In this document: positions 18,101 to 26,888 of the stretch, piece by piece
How the letters are laid out: every line of letters begins with the position of its first letter
Position numbering within the stretch: the stretch's first letter is position 1
NCBI GenBank assembly: GCA_041741095.1
Contig: JBGSKQ010000111.1
Location: 62,001-126,000, forward strand
Length of the DNA: 64,000 bases
Reading direction: 5' to 3'
Source: UBA6168 sp041741095
GTDB lineage: Bacteria; Bacteroidota; Bacteroidia; Chitinophagales; Saprospiraceae
Made by a program: the position numbers and the translations under genes
Notes under the pieces: generated by a model
Told to the model about the DNA's origin: nothing
The model's input: the letters and a program-made list of their open reading frames with translations, nothing else
Database searches by the model: none

Positions 18101-20201
18101 AGCGGTCACATCGGCAGGAGCAGGCGATGGTACGGCTACTGCCAACCCAACAGGCGGCAATGGCCCCTTCACCTACCTCTGGAGCACCGGGGCTACCTCT
18201 GCTACTATCACTGGCCTCGTTTCGGCTAATTATTCCGTCATCGTCACGGATGCCAACGGCTGTAACGCCGAGCAGATAGTGCCAGTTGCACCCTTTGGAT
18301 GCGCTATTGTTTCCAATATCACTTTCAACGACATTAGCTGCCATGGTGAAAATGATGGCTCGGCCACTGTTGCTCTTAATGGTGGCCTTTCGCCTTATGT
18401 TTATGAATGGTCAAATGATGAAACAACTGCAACTATCAGCGACCTCGGCCCTGGCACTTACACTGTCACCGTGTCCGATGCTGTCAACTGCGCAGCGATT
18501 TCCGAAGTGACCATTGACGAGCCAAATACCCTGGCAGCAGAGGTGACGGCCATCGCCAGTGCCGAATGTGGCCAAAACAATGGTATGGCTGAAATTACAG
18601 CGATGGGCGGCACACCTGGCTATGCTTATGTCTGGTCAAATGGCGCAACGGGTACGATGGTCACTAATCTCGACCCAGGTTCCCATTCCGTTTCCATCAC
18701 AGATGCCAATGATTGCCAGACTTCCCTGGAGATCGAAATCAGTGTGGACGACAACGAAGCGCCCAACGTTTTGACGCAGAACATGACAGTAGCGCTGGAC
18801 GCCAATGGTTCAGCCAGCATTGCTGCTTCGGATATTAACTTCGGCAGCACCGACAACTGCGACATCGCCAGCATGGCCATAGATGTGGTCAATTTCAGTT
18901 GCGATGATTTGGGCGAACACGAAGTGACGCTCACAGTCACCGACGAAGCGGGCAACAGCAGCACAGCTACGGCCATTGTGACAGTCATTGATCAAACCAA
19001 TCCTACTATTATTGTACAAGACATCGTAGTTGCTTTGGATGAAAACGGACAGGCCTCCATCAGCCCCGCCATGCTCGACAATGGCAGTGCCGACAACTGC
19101 GGTGTCGTGGACAGGAGCTTGGACGTGAGTACTTTTACCTGCGACAATATTGGCAACAACGCCGTCGTGTTGACAGTGAAAGATGCCAGTGGCAATAGCA
19201 ATGCCGGCACAGCCATCGTCACTGTGGTGGACGACAAGGCTCCGCAAATAGACTGCCCAGCCGATATGGTATTACCTTATTGCGATGCAGTGGGAATTTA
19301 TACCTACGATGCTGTTGACAATTGCACCGCCAACCCAACTGTCAGCGTGGACGGCCCCGCCAGTGGCTCTACCTTCCCTGCAGGCGAGACGACCATTACC
19401 ATTTCAGCTTCAGATGGGCATGGCAACAACGCTGCTTGCAGCTTTACCATCAAAGTGGCAGAGGCATTGGAAGCCGACCCGGTTGTGACACATTTAAACT
19501 GTTTTGGCGAAAACAACGGCGGCGTTTCACCCAATATCACAGGTGGCAACCCTGGCCTGACCTATGAATGGAGCAACGGTGCCAATACGCCTGCCCTTGA
19601 AAATATCGGCGGCGGTGAATACAAGCTGTTGGTCACCGATGCAGACGGCTGCCAGGAAGAGTTCAACTTTGTGGTAAACGAACCTACCGAACTTGTTTCC
19701 GATGTTGTAACCATCGTGCCAGCCATTGGTGATGAGGCCAACGGTTCGATAGATGTCAGCGTGAGCGGCGGCGTCGGGCCTTACCAGTTTGTATGGACGG
19801 ACGAAGAAGGGAATGTTGTATCGGAACACGAAGATTTGGAAAATATCACGGCTGGCACCTACACCCTTACGGTGACAGATGCCAATGGCTGCCAGGAAGT
19901 CCATGCCTTCACCGTAGAGTCTTCGACCAATACCTTTGACCGTGAGTGGGCCAACCAAATCCAGCTTTTCCCCAACCCTACCACGGGCATGGTGACGCTG
20001 GAAATCACTGGCCAAACAAGCAGCGAAGTATCGGTGGTGGTATATGACGTGAATGGCCGCTTGGTGGCAGATTTTCCACAAAGTGCATTATTGAACAGCA
20101 AAAGAGAACTGGATCTATCTGCTTCTCCGTCAGGCGTTTATCTGGTCAAGGTCTTGATCGAAGGCCAGATAGTCAGCAAGCGCTTGGTAGTGGGCAGGTA
20201 A
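15198..20201 (+). CDS. T9SS cargo: thioredoxin-like domain, SprB repeats, type A sorting domain
   Basis: 1667 aa. A signal peptide (MKRLLLFCFAIFGLQTAFAQ) precedes a thioredoxin/TlpA-like domain at about 25-170 with FLDFSATWCGPCW; the redox pair is Cys61 and Cys64. Next come many repeats of about 75-90 aa. Most are SprB-type units of the pattern C.G..NG......GG..PFTY.WSNG.TT..I..L..G.Y.V.VTD.NGC. Some in the centre are Ig-like units starting G.LTC. Two tandem units with GSADNCGV and one HYR-like unit follow, then more SprB units. The C-terminus (from about 1585) is a T9SS type A domain with FPNPTTG and a final RLVVGR. It is secreted to the surface as a probable adhesin. The N-terminal redox domain is unusual. 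Confidence 0.9.
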   Translation: MKRLLLFCFAIFGLQTAFAQLPPGTTAQNWTMTDLNGGTHTLYNYLDNSKVVFLDFSATWCGPCWNYHNTHAFKDLYNQYGPPGSNQVMAFMIEGDNDTNTDCLYDLPGCVGGTQGNWVNGTPYPILDNASMNGAYAINYFPTIYGVCPDKKIYEVGQVSEQQLWQFAIGCSAPTVELASVTNNDCYGQNNGSITVNTDGGMPPFTFNWSNGASTQNLSNLSAGNYMLTVTGSLGGTKTFGPFAVEEPSSSVSVSLESVTHAGCSGLGGTATVGAGGGTPGYTYLWSNGANTSTVFNLPPGMYSVTATDLNGCSENLQGIEIEPPTLPYASASTPGMLTCTSNTVTLSGAGSTTGPDMDFTWTTTDGHIVSGATTLNNCVVDAPGTYNLLVFNSANTCSAWASTVVAEDVSAPTATAGTPGNLTCTTNQLTLIGQGNSGPGYTILWTTIGGNIVSGATTLSPVVNAAGTYTLTITKTVNGCTASSSTDVVSNITQPNISASGGELTCANASVQLSGNSTTNGVTYLWTGPNGYTSNQQNPTVSTEGNYTLKITQTATGCTATAQAQVAENTTAPTAGANGGTINCNQATVTLAGNSNTSNSTFAWTGPNGYTSDQQSPTINEAGNYTLTVTAPNGCTDDATAVVNQNTTPPTASAGANGVLNCNANSVVLNGTGSSSGNQYTYLWTTNNGHIVSGENTLTPTVNAVGDYSLLVSNNNNGCNSSAATTVTQTPPVSSDIASQTNILCYGNANGAATIQAAGGNGNFTYAWSNGQTTATVSNLSAGAYSVTVSDGENCTSTESVVISQPGELLANVTATAQTAPGTNDGSATASVNGGTGAYTYNWSNGASTSQISGLAPGNYTVSVADANGCQKVQTVTVNAFGCAVSATTVGTDVTCHGMADGTAGIELANALEPSSYEWNNGETTATISGLAPGTYTVSATDGNGCEVVASIDVEEPGALNANATSTAVTSAGAGDGTATANPTGGNGPFTYLWSTGATSATITGLVSANYSVIVTDANGCNAEQIVPVAPFGCAIVSNITFNDISCHGENDGSATVALNGGLSPYVYEWSNDETTATISDLGPGTYTVTVSDAVNCAAISEVTIDEPNTLAAEVTAIASAECGQNNGMAEITAMGGTPGYAYVWSNGATGTMVTNLDPGSHSVSITDANDCQTSLEIEISVDDNEAPNVLTQNMTVALDANGSASIAASDINFGSTDNCDIASMAIDVVNFSCDDLGEHEVTLTVTDEAGNSSTATAIVTVIDQTNPTIIVQDIVVALDENGQASISPAMLDNGSADNCGVVDRSLDVSTFTCDNIGNNAVVLTVKDASGNSNAGTAIVTVVDDKAPQIDCPADMVLPYCDAVGIYTYDAVDNCTANPTVSVDGPASGSTFPAGETTITISASDGHGNNAACSFTIKVAEALEADPVVTHLNCFGENNGGVSPNITGGNPGLTYEWSNGANTPALENIGGGEYKLLVTDADGCQEEFNFVVNEPTELVSDVVTIVPAIGDEANGSIDVSVSGGVGPYQFVWTDEEGNVVSEHEDLENITAGTYTLTVTDANGCQEVHAFTVESSTNTFDREWANQIQLFPNPTTGMVTLEITGQTSSEVSVVVYDVNGRLVADFPQSALLNSKRELDLSASPSGVYLVKVLIEGQIVSKRLVVGR

Positions 20202-20206
20202 AACCT

Positions 20207-21043
20207 TCATGAGGTTATGATTTGTTGATGGGCAGCCCTTCCCGGCTGCCCATTTTGTTTTTCCAAAACGCCTAATCCAAACAGCGCAAAATCATATTTC
20301 ACCGGATCCGCCGGGTCGAACTGGCGGAGGCGCTCGGTCAGCTCCAGCACGGCCTGCCAGTCCGTTTGTTTTCTTTCCAGCAGGCCGAATCTGCGGGCAA
20401 CACGTTCTACATGAACATCAAGCGGGATGAGCAATTGGGCTGGTCTTATTTTTTTCCAAAGGCCAAAATCCACGCCCCGGTCATCGTGTCGCACCATCCA
20501 GCGGAGGAACATGTTCAGGCGCTTGCAGGTGGACTTGGTGGCGGGCGTGGCCACATGCTTGCGGGTGCGTTGCGGCGCATCGGGCAAGGAGAAAAACAGG
20601 CGGTGGAAACCCGTGATGGCATTTTCAACATGGGTATCGTCGGGCTGCATGTTTTTCAAAAAAGCCTCCTCCAACGAGTGGTGATTTTTATAAAACCACT
20701 GCAAAAATTCCAGGAAATACAACGTGTCCAGCGCTTGGAAGGTGCGGTGTTTAAAACCCAGGAACCGCTCCCTGTCCTTTTCCAAATGATTGACAATAAA
20801 ATCGTGCGGCGCTGCATCCATCAAGCCAATCAGTTCATTGGCCTTGTTGATGATGGTCACCCGCTGTCCCCAGGCGAACATGGCCGTCCAGAAACCTGTG
20901 ATCTCAATGTCCTGCAATGTTGAGAAGCGGTGGGGAATGCTGATCGGGTCGCTTTCGATGAACGTGGGATGGTTGTATTTTTCGACGTGGTCGTCGAGGA
21001 GTGTTTTAAAGTTAAATGCCATTAAAAATGTCTTTTTTGCCAT
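20207..21043 (-). CDS. TIGR02757 (DUF2400) family protein
   Basis: 278 aa, or 271 aa if the second ATG (21022, MAFNFKTLL) is used. The family pattern is clear: HRFSTLQDIEITGFWTAMFAWGQR near the start, then KSTCKRLNMFLRWMVRHDDRGVDFGLW, LLIPLDVHVERVARRFGLL, and FDPADPVKYDFALFGLGV at the end. These proteins resemble the helix-hairpin-helix DNA glycosylase superfamily but lack a proven activity. It is cytoplasmic. Its stop lies 5 nt from that of the T9SS cargo gene, so the two are convergent. Confidence 0.85.
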   Translation of the reverse strand: MAKKTFLMAFNFKTLLDDHVEKYNHPTFIESDPISIPHRFSTLQDIEITGFWTAMFAWGQRVTIINKANELIGLMDAAPHDFIVNHLEKDRERFLGFKHRTFQALDTLYFLEFLQWFYKNHHSLEEAFLKNMQPDDTHVENAITGFHRLFFSLPDAPQRTRKHVATPATKSTCKRLNMFLRWMVRHDDRGVDFGLWKKIRPAQLLIPLDVHVERVARRFGLLERKQTDWQAVLELTERLRQFDPADPVKYDFALFGLGVLEKQNGQPGRAAHQQIITS

Positions 21044-21168
21044 ATAAACAAAATTGGAAAAGGGTGTTTTAACTAAAGTAAAGTTTAGTATGAAAGCCGG
21101 GCAACAAAAAGAAACTGTCTAAACATTCAACATTGTAAAAAACACTTCCGACCTTTGCCCCTCTGAAA

Positions 21169-21273
21169 ATGCTGTTTCCCTATCCAATCATGTTAGCAAC
21201 ACTCACATACACCCTTGTCCTCGCTGCCATCTATTTTGGCATCAAGGCCATGGAACTCAATGATGAACGATGA
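21169..21273 (+). CDS. 34-aa single-helix membrane peptide
   Basis: The frame starts at ATG 21169 (MLFPYPIM...), with an internal ATG at 21190. It encodes one hydrophobic helix (LATLTYTLVLAAIYFGIKAM) ending in a short acidic tail. Upstream is a promoter-like ACCTTTGC box ending about 10 nt before the ATG. The stop codon lies inside a word repeat. I do not recognise it, and very short ORFs can arise by chance, but the promoter and hydrophobic pattern favour a real gene. Confidence 0.45.
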   Translation: MLFPYPIMLATLTYTLVLAAIYFGIKAMELNDER

Positions 21274-21320
21274 ACGATAAATGATGAACTGGAGTACCGT
21301 TCATAGTTCATAGTTCATAG
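21260..21320. repeat. tandem-word hairpin (GATGAACGATGAAC type)
   Basis: The words GATGAAC, GATGAAC, GATAAAT and GATGAAC on the left face GTTCATA, GTTCATA, GTTCATA on the right, around GGAGTACC. The core pair ATGAAC/GTTCAT is perfect and the outer part is imperfect. It lies between the small peptide gene and the convergent glycosyltransferase and probably terminates both. Confidence 0.65.
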
Positions 21321-21328
21321 TTTTTCTT

Positions 21329-22081
21329 TCAAAACCCTCCCCGTCGGTACATTTTGAAATTGGCCAGCCCCAGGCGCTGGAGAAAATGGCAAAACGACAC
21401 CCGCATCACCCCCATCCCGTATAGTAGGCTACGTCTGAAATTGATAGAAGAGGCTTCCTCGAAATACTTCGTCGGGCAAGTCACCTCGGCGATGTCGTAC
21501 CCGGCATAGACGATCTGTGAGAGCATCTCGTTGTCGAACACGAAATCGTCGGAATTGTCCATGAAATTGATGGCCATGAGCACCTCCCGGCTGAACGCAC
21601 GGTAGCCGGTGTGGTACTCCGACAGCTTGTAGTTGATGAGCAGGTTTTGGGCCAGGGTCAGGAAGCGGTTGAAAATGTATTTGTACAAAGGCATACCGCC
21701 CCGCAGCGCACCCTTGCCAAGGATGCGTGAGCCGAGCACGACCGGGTACAGTTCCTCACCGATGATGTTGACAAAGGAAGGGATGAGCTTGGGCGTGTAC
21801 TGGTAGTCGGGGTGCAGCATAATGATGATGTCTCCGCCGAGTTGGAGGGCTTTGTTGTAGAGCGACTTTTGGTTGCCGCCATAGCCCTTATTGTTCTCGT
21901 GTACGATGACGTGCTCGATGCCCAGCGAGGCCGCCAGTTCAACGGTATTGTCGCCGCTGGCGTCGTCGCAGAGGATGACCTCGTCCACCATTGGGAAAGG
22001 AATCTCGTTGTAGGTTTTTTCCAAGGTCATCCCGGCGTTGAAGGCGGGCAAAACGACGATGACTTTTTTTCCTTTGTACAT
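21329..22081 (-). CDS. glycosyltransferase family 2
   Basis: 250 aa. The GT-A fold is shown by VIVVLPAFNAGMTLEKTYNEI, EVILCDDASGDNT with the nucleotide-binding Asp pair, NKGYGGNQKSLY, and IIMLHPDYQYTP in the position of the DxD metal site. A later ILGKGALRGGMPLYKYIFNRFLT and SEYHTGYRAFSREVL match the dolichyl- or polyprenyl-phosphate sugar transferase branch. There are no C-terminal transmembrane helices. It probably transfers a sugar to a lipid carrier or surface polysaccharide; donor and acceptor are unknown. Confidence 0.9.
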   Translation of the reverse strand: MYKGKKVIVVLPAFNAGMTLEKTYNEIPFPMVDEVILCDDASGDNTVELAASLGIEHVIVHENNKGYGGNQKSLYNKALQLGGDIIIMLHPDYQYTPKLIPSFVNIIGEELYPVVLGSRILGKGALRGGMPLYKYIFNRFLTLAQNLLINYKLSEYHTGYRAFSREVLMAINFMDNSDDFVFDNEMLSQIVYAGYDIAEVTCPTKYFEEASSINFRRSLLYGMGVMRVSFCHFLQRLGLANFKMYRRGGF

Positions 22082-22196
22082 CCTGCAAAATTAGAATTTT
22101 AGGAAATGCAGTGGATAGCACTTTAACTACCAGGATTTGTCTCTCATGGTGGTTTTGGCGAAAACCGTACCTTGCGGCGGCTTATTTTTTTAAAAC

Positions 22197-23366
22197 ATGC
22201 AAACAAACACTATGAACGGCCCATCAAAATACTTGCCTACAAGCGCAAGCTTAATGCTGTTGTACGCCGCCCTGCCTTTCTTTTTCCTTTTTCCTTCCTG
22301 TAAAAATGCCCCGACGGCATTGGCCCCCGAAAATACCGCCACTGGCTGGGCCATGCTTGGTTTTGAAAGGGTGGACAGCGTCAACCCTGTGCTTGCCCCC
22401 GGCCTTGCTGTGTTCCAATGCCCCATCCGCCGGGAGCTGGTAAAATGGGAGGAGAAGGATGTTTTCAACCCCGCCGCCGTGGTCAGAAATGGAAAAATCC
22501 ACTTGCTGTACCGTGCCGAGGACACTGTGGGAAAACACGCAGGTACCTCCCGCATCGGCCTTGCCACCAGCGGCGATGGGCTGCATTTCGAGCGCTTGCC
22601 GGAGCCGGTTTTTTACCCGGCCAACGACAGTATGAAACTCTTTGAATGGGAAGGGGGGGTGGAAGACCCACGCATCGTGGAAACGGAAGATGGACGCTAC
22701 GTAATGACTTATACGGCCTACGACGGTGAAATCGCCCGCCTCTGCCTGGCCACTTCACTTGATTTAATGCAATGGGAAAAACACGGCCTCGTACTCGGCT
22801 ACGGCAAGCACCGGGACACCTGGTCGAAGTCGGGTGCCATTGTTTGCCGACAGGCTGGCGAAAAGCTCATTGCTACCAAAATCAATGGAAAATACTGGAT
22901 GTACTGGGGCGACACGGACATTTTTGCAGCCACCTCCGACGACTTGCTGCACTGGCAGCCGCTGCAGGATGAAAACGGCCTGGTGAAAATCTTCGGCCCA
23001 CGCCCCGGCCAGTTTGACAGCGAACTGGTAGAACCCGGCCCGCCTGCCATGATTGTGGAAGGAGGCATCCTCATGATTTACAACAGCAAAAACAGCGACA
23101 AGGAAGGCGACCCTGCTTTGCCTGTAGGTACCTATACCGCTGGCCAGATTTTATTGGATAAAAACGACCCGACCAAAGTGGTAGCCCGCACAGACAGTAA
23201 TTTTTTCAAACCAGAAAAAGGATATGAAATTTCTGGCCAAGTCGGCAATGTGGTCTTTCTGGAAGCGCTCGTGCCGTTCAATGGCCAATGGTTCCTCTAC
23301 TACGGCACGGCTGACAGCAAGATAGCGGTGGCCGTAAAAAATTTGGAAAGCAAGGCACCTCGATGA
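22197..23366 (+). CDS. GH130-like beta-propeller glycosidase/phosphorylase lipoprotein
   Basis: 389 aa from 22197; starts at 22212 or 22254 are possible. The hydrophobic stretch ALPFFFLFPSC fits a lipobox, and the 22254 start would give the most typical signal length. The body looks like a five-bladed propeller of the GH130/GH43 type: FNPAAVVRNGKIHLLYRAEDT, GVEDPRIVETEDGRYVMTYTAYDG, YWMYWGDTDIFAATSDDL and WFLYYGTADSKIAVA. GH130 enzymes phosphorolyse or hydrolyse beta-mannosides. Being surface-lipidated fits glycan foraging. The gene after it encodes a T9SS cargo. Confidence 0.75.
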   Translation: MQTNTMNGPSKYLPTSASLMLLYAALPFFFLFPSCKNAPTALAPENTATGWAMLGFERVDSVNPVLAPGLAVFQCPIRRELVKWEEKDVFNPAAVVRNGKIHLLYRAEDTVGKHAGTSRIGLATSGDGLHFERLPEPVFYPANDSMKLFEWEGGVEDPRIVETEDGRYVMTYTAYDGEIARLCLATSLDLMQWEKHGLVLGYGKHRDTWSKSGAIVCRQAGEKLIATKINGKYWMYWGDTDIFAATSDDLLHWQPLQDENGLVKIFGPRPGQFDSELVEPGPPAMIVEGGILMIYNSKNSDKEGDPALPVGTYTAGQILLDKNDPTKVVARTDSNFFKPEKGYEISGQVGNVVFLEALVPFNGQWFLYYGTADSKIAVAVKNLESKAPR

Positions 23367-23417
23367 TATTTGATAGAACACCAAAAATTCAAAACACAAA
23401 AAGCCTTTTATAATACC

Positions 23418-26400
23418 ATGAAAAAAACATTTACAAAAATTGCAACCGCCTCCCTTTTGATGTTTGCGCTTTCCCTAAATGCCCAAGTCATTTATGTGAC
23501 GCAAAACGGTACAGGCAACGGCACCTCATGGGCCGCAGCCGCTGGCAATCTCAAAACCGTACTGGACAATGCCGCCGCTGGCACCCAAATTTGGGTGAAA
23601 CAAGGCACCTATCGCCCAGCTTCCTGCACGGCCTGCGTTTTCAACGACCGCAACCAGTATTTTCAAATACCCAGCGGCGTGAAGCTTTATGGGGGTTTTG
23701 CCGGTACGGAAAGTTCCCTCAGCCAGCGCAACATTACCGCCCATCCTACCTACCTGAGCGGGGACATTGACAACAATGGCACCCTGGCCAATAACTCATT
23801 TACCATTATTTTTACCCACAACGTAAATGTTGAAACGGTGGTGGACGGTTTCATCATCACGGGCGGCAACGCCGACCAGTCAGGCGCAGGGCTTGGCACA
23901 CCGCCAAGTAGTGGGGCGGGTTGGTTTAACCTCGGTTCCACGAACAACAGCAACTCGCACCCCAGCATTTCCAATTGCGTTTTCACCAACAACTATGCTT
24001 GGGGCTACGGCGCAGGCATGTTCAACGACGGCAGTTTTACGGGCAGTTGTAACCCTCGTTTGACCAATTGTACCTTTTCCAACAACATATCCTCCAACGG
24101 CGGGGGCGCACTTTACTGTACCGGCAATTTTGAAGGCCAGAGCAGCCCAGTAATTATCAACTGCCTTTTTGAAAACAACGAATGCCAGCAGTCGGACGGC
24201 GGGGCGATATTCAGCCTCGGCTCAGAGGACGGCGTTTCAAATCCGGAGGTGATCAACTGCACTTTCATTGGCAATACTGCCTTCAACGACGGCGGGGCGA
24301 TGTACAATTTTGGCAAGGGCGGCGTGTGCAGCCCAATCGTTACGGAATGTACTTTTGAAAATAACGAGGCCTTTGGAGGTGGGGCAGTTTACAACGACGG
24401 CACCTTTATGGGTTTTTGCGGAGCGGTTTTCAACGATTGCATTTTTAGGCAAAACCATTCCTTCAACGGCGATGGCGGGGCCATGTACAACTCTGGCTAT
24501 CAAGGCACCTGCAACACGGAATTGAAACACTGCCTTTTTGAGGCCAACAACTCCAAGTTTGCGGGCGGCGCCATGTTCAACAACGGTGTACAGGGTGTTT
24601 GCAATCCAGCCATTACCAACTGTCGTTTTGTGCAAAATACGGCGGATACTTATGGCGGAGCGATGTACAACCAGGGCAAAACCGGCAATGCCAGCCCCCT
24701 CCTCACCAATTGCATTTTTTATGAAAACAGCGCCCTGTCGGCAGGCGCCATCTATAATCTGGGTGCCGACGACGGCAATGCAAACGCTATGATCACCAAT
24801 TGTACTTTTTATGGCAACCATGCCAACATCGGCGGGGCAGTCTATTGCAATGCGGGCGAGGGTGGCACCGGAACGGCCAGCCCGACGGTGCGCAATTGTA
24901 TTTTTTGGGAAAATATGGCCAATGATGAAGGCGATGTGTTCCGCATCATTTGGGGTACACCTACTATCAGCCACTCCTTGGTTGACAAAGCCAACTGCAC
25001 CGAACTCTACAACGGCAATGGCGGCTCGGTCAATTGTGGGGCAGGTTTGCTTTTTAACCAAAACCCAAATTTCGTCAGCCCCGCTTCTGGCAACTTTCAC
25101 TTGATGGCCAATTCGCCAGCCATTGACGACGGCAACAATACAGCTATCGGGCAGGCCAATGTATCGGTTGACCTCGACAGCCTGCCACGTATTTTTAACG
25201 GAACCGTTGATTTGGGTGTTTTTGAATTTGGTTCAACCGCCGGCAGCGCACCAGCCATCACCCAAAACCCCCAAAGCCAGGAAATTTGTGTGGGTGGCAC
25301 GGTCACATTTAGCGTAAGTGCCACAGGCAGCCAGCCTCTCGAATTTCAATGGCTGAAAAATGGAGACGAAATGCCCGGCGAAACAAGTGAAGTATTGACC
25401 ATTTTAAATGCAACAGGCTCAGATGCAGGCAATTATAGCTGTGAAGTGACCAATGCAACGAATGTGACCGTGACCAGTGGTGCCGCTGTTTTGGTGGTGA
25501 ACCAACCTGCTCAGGTAAGTATAACTGTAGCCGCCTCGCAAGTGGAAATATGCCAAGGAGAAGAAGTCACATTTTCGGCCACGCCTGTCAACGGCGGCAA
25601 TAGCCCAGTTTTTCATTGGTTTAAAAACGGCAACCCCGCCGGGGCAACCGGGCCGCAGTACAGCACCAACCTTATCAGCAACGGCGATGTATTTTCCTGC
25701 GAGGTCATTTCGTCGCAAAACTGTGTGGCAAACACATCGGCCATTTCAAATTCAGTTTCCATTGCTGTGGAAAATGTGCTAACGGCATCTCTAACTATCG
25801 CACCTGCACAGGCAGTGGTTTGCGAAGGGCAAGCGGCCCTTTTCACTGCCAGCCCCGTGAACGGTGGCAACTCCCCCTCATACGCATGGCTGCTGAATGG
25901 CAGTCCCACAGGAACTGGTTCTCCCTCATTTACACTCAGCGCACCGCAAAGCGGTGATTTAATACAATGTGTGATGACGTCCTCAAAAACTTGCGTGGCG
26001 GTCAACCCCGTGCAGTCTAATGTATTGTCGGTAGAAATAACGCCGAATGAATTGGCCACCATTGCCATTCAGCCGTCCATTGACACCACGTTTTGCCTGG
26101 GTACGACGGTGGTTTTCACCTCCACGTTTGAACAAGAGGGAAATTCCCCTGTTTTCCAGTGGTTGGTCAATGGGAATAATGTGAGCAACAACTCCCCAAC
26201 GTTCACGACAAATGATTTGAAAAATGGCGACGAGGTAAAGTGTTCTTTGACCTCTTCTGTAATCTGCCTATTGGAAAACCCAGTTGTATCCAATGCCGTA
26301 ATAGTATCGGTGGATAGCTGTGCAACGGCAGTGAGTGGCGGGCAAATAGCTGACGAAGCGTTATTTTTCGTGTACCCCAATCCGACCAATGGCAAATTTT

Positions 26401-26603
26401 TTGTAAATATTTCCAAATCAACGGGTAATTTTGCCCTACGCTTGCTGAACACAACCGGACAATGCGTCTTATCCACCTTTGAGAATCATCCCGTATTCCC
26501 TTTCAAGCAAGAATTAGACTTGAGCAACTTTCCAAAAGGGATCTATTATTTACAAATTATATCCAACTGGTACGCCCAAACAGAAAAAATCGTAGTGCAG
26601 TAG
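23418..26603 (+). CDS. T9SS cargo: right-handed beta-helix (Pmp-like repeats), Ig-like domains, type A sorting domain
   Basis: 1061 aa from the ATG at 23418, which gives the signal peptide MKKTFTKIATASLLMFALSLNAQ. Residues of about 25-600 form a parallel beta-helix with choice-of-anchor style repeats of the form NC.F..N.A..GGAMYN.G, around ten copies. The copies are close enough in DNA to suggest recent duplication. An Ig-like domain follows (QNPQSQEICVGGTVTFSV...WLKNG), then about three related units with VNGGNSPVFHWFKNG and FSCEV.SS..C. The C-terminal T9SS type A domain has VYPNPTNGKFFV and FPKGIYYLQI. It is a probable surface adhesin or polysaccharide-binding protein. Confidence 0.88.
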   Translation: MKKTFTKIATASLLMFALSLNAQVIYVTQNGTGNGTSWAAAAGNLKTVLDNAAAGTQIWVKQGTYRPASCTACVFNDRNQYFQIPSGVKLYGGFAGTESSLSQRNITAHPTYLSGDIDNNGTLANNSFTIIFTHNVNVETVVDGFIITGGNADQSGAGLGTPPSSGAGWFNLGSTNNSNSHPSISNCVFTNNYAWGYGAGMFNDGSFTGSCNPRLTNCTFSNNISSNGGGALYCTGNFEGQSSPVIINCLFENNECQQSDGGAIFSLGSEDGVSNPEVINCTFIGNTAFNDGGAMYNFGKGGVCSPIVTECTFENNEAFGGGAVYNDGTFMGFCGAVFNDCIFRQNHSFNGDGGAMYNSGYQGTCNTELKHCLFEANNSKFAGGAMFNNGVQGVCNPAITNCRFVQNTADTYGGAMYNQGKTGNASPLLTNCIFYENSALSAGAIYNLGADDGNANAMITNCTFYGNHANIGGAVYCNAGEGGTGTASPTVRNCIFWENMANDEGDVFRIIWGTPTISHSLVDKANCTELYNGNGGSVNCGAGLLFNQNPNFVSPASGNFHLMANSPAIDDGNNTAIGQANVSVDLDSLPRIFNGTVDLGVFEFGSTAGSAPAITQNPQSQEICVGGTVTFSVSATGSQPLEFQWLKNGDEMPGETSEVLTILNATGSDAGNYSCEVTNATNVTVTSGAAVLVVNQPAQVSITVAASQVEICQGEEVTFSATPVNGGNSPVFHWFKNGNPAGATGPQYSTNLISNGDVFSCEVISSQNCVANTSAISNSVSIAVENVLTASLTIAPAQAVVCEGQAALFTASPVNGGNSPSYAWLLNGSPTGTGSPSFTLSAPQSGDLIQCVMTSSKTCVAVNPVQSNVLSVEITPNELATIAIQPSIDTTFCLGTTVVFTSTFEQEGNSPVFQWLVNGNNVSNNSPTFTTNDLKNGDEVKCSLTSSVICLLENPVVSNAVIVSVDSCATAVSGGQIADEALFFVYPNPTNGKFFVNISKSTGNFALRLLNTTGQCVLSTFENHPVFPFKQELDLSNFPKGIYYLQIISNWYAQTEKIVVQ

Positions 26604-26686
26604 CCATCTGCGTTCGATAGACACACACACTGTTTGACATCCATAAGCTTAACTGTGAAAACCACAGGGCGGCTTACTATTATATT

Positions 26687-26728
26687 GTTTGCGATGGGTT
26701 GATTTTAGTTTGGCACCCAATCGCAAAC
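26687..26728. terminator. hairpin after the beta-helix gene
   Basis: The arms GTTTGCGATGGGT (26687-26699) and ACCCAATCGCAAAC (26715-26728) pair over 13 bp with a single bulged base and a 15-nt loop. It lies 84 nt after the stop in a 285-nt gap and may terminate the upstream gene. Confidence 0.5.
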
Positions 26729-26826
26729 CTTGTACAATTCATTGAAGTACAATACATTGCGAAAGAAAATAATTCCCATGACCCAAAAGCCAAATTGTTC
26801 CAAATCCGATTCATTAGTATCCCCCG

Positions 26827-26870
26827 CTAAACCCTACAAGCGTTCCAGCATACGGGCGCAAAGGGTTTAG
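26827..26870 (+). promoter_or_regulatory. hairpin just upstream of the PorP/SprF start
   Basis: The 9-bp arms CTAAACCCT (26827-26835) and AGGGTTTAG (26862-26870) enclose a 26-nt loop. The structure ends 18 nt before the TTG start, where it could influence translation of the PorP/SprF gene. Confidence 0.4.
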
Positions 26871-26888
26871 GGCAAAAATGAACATATC

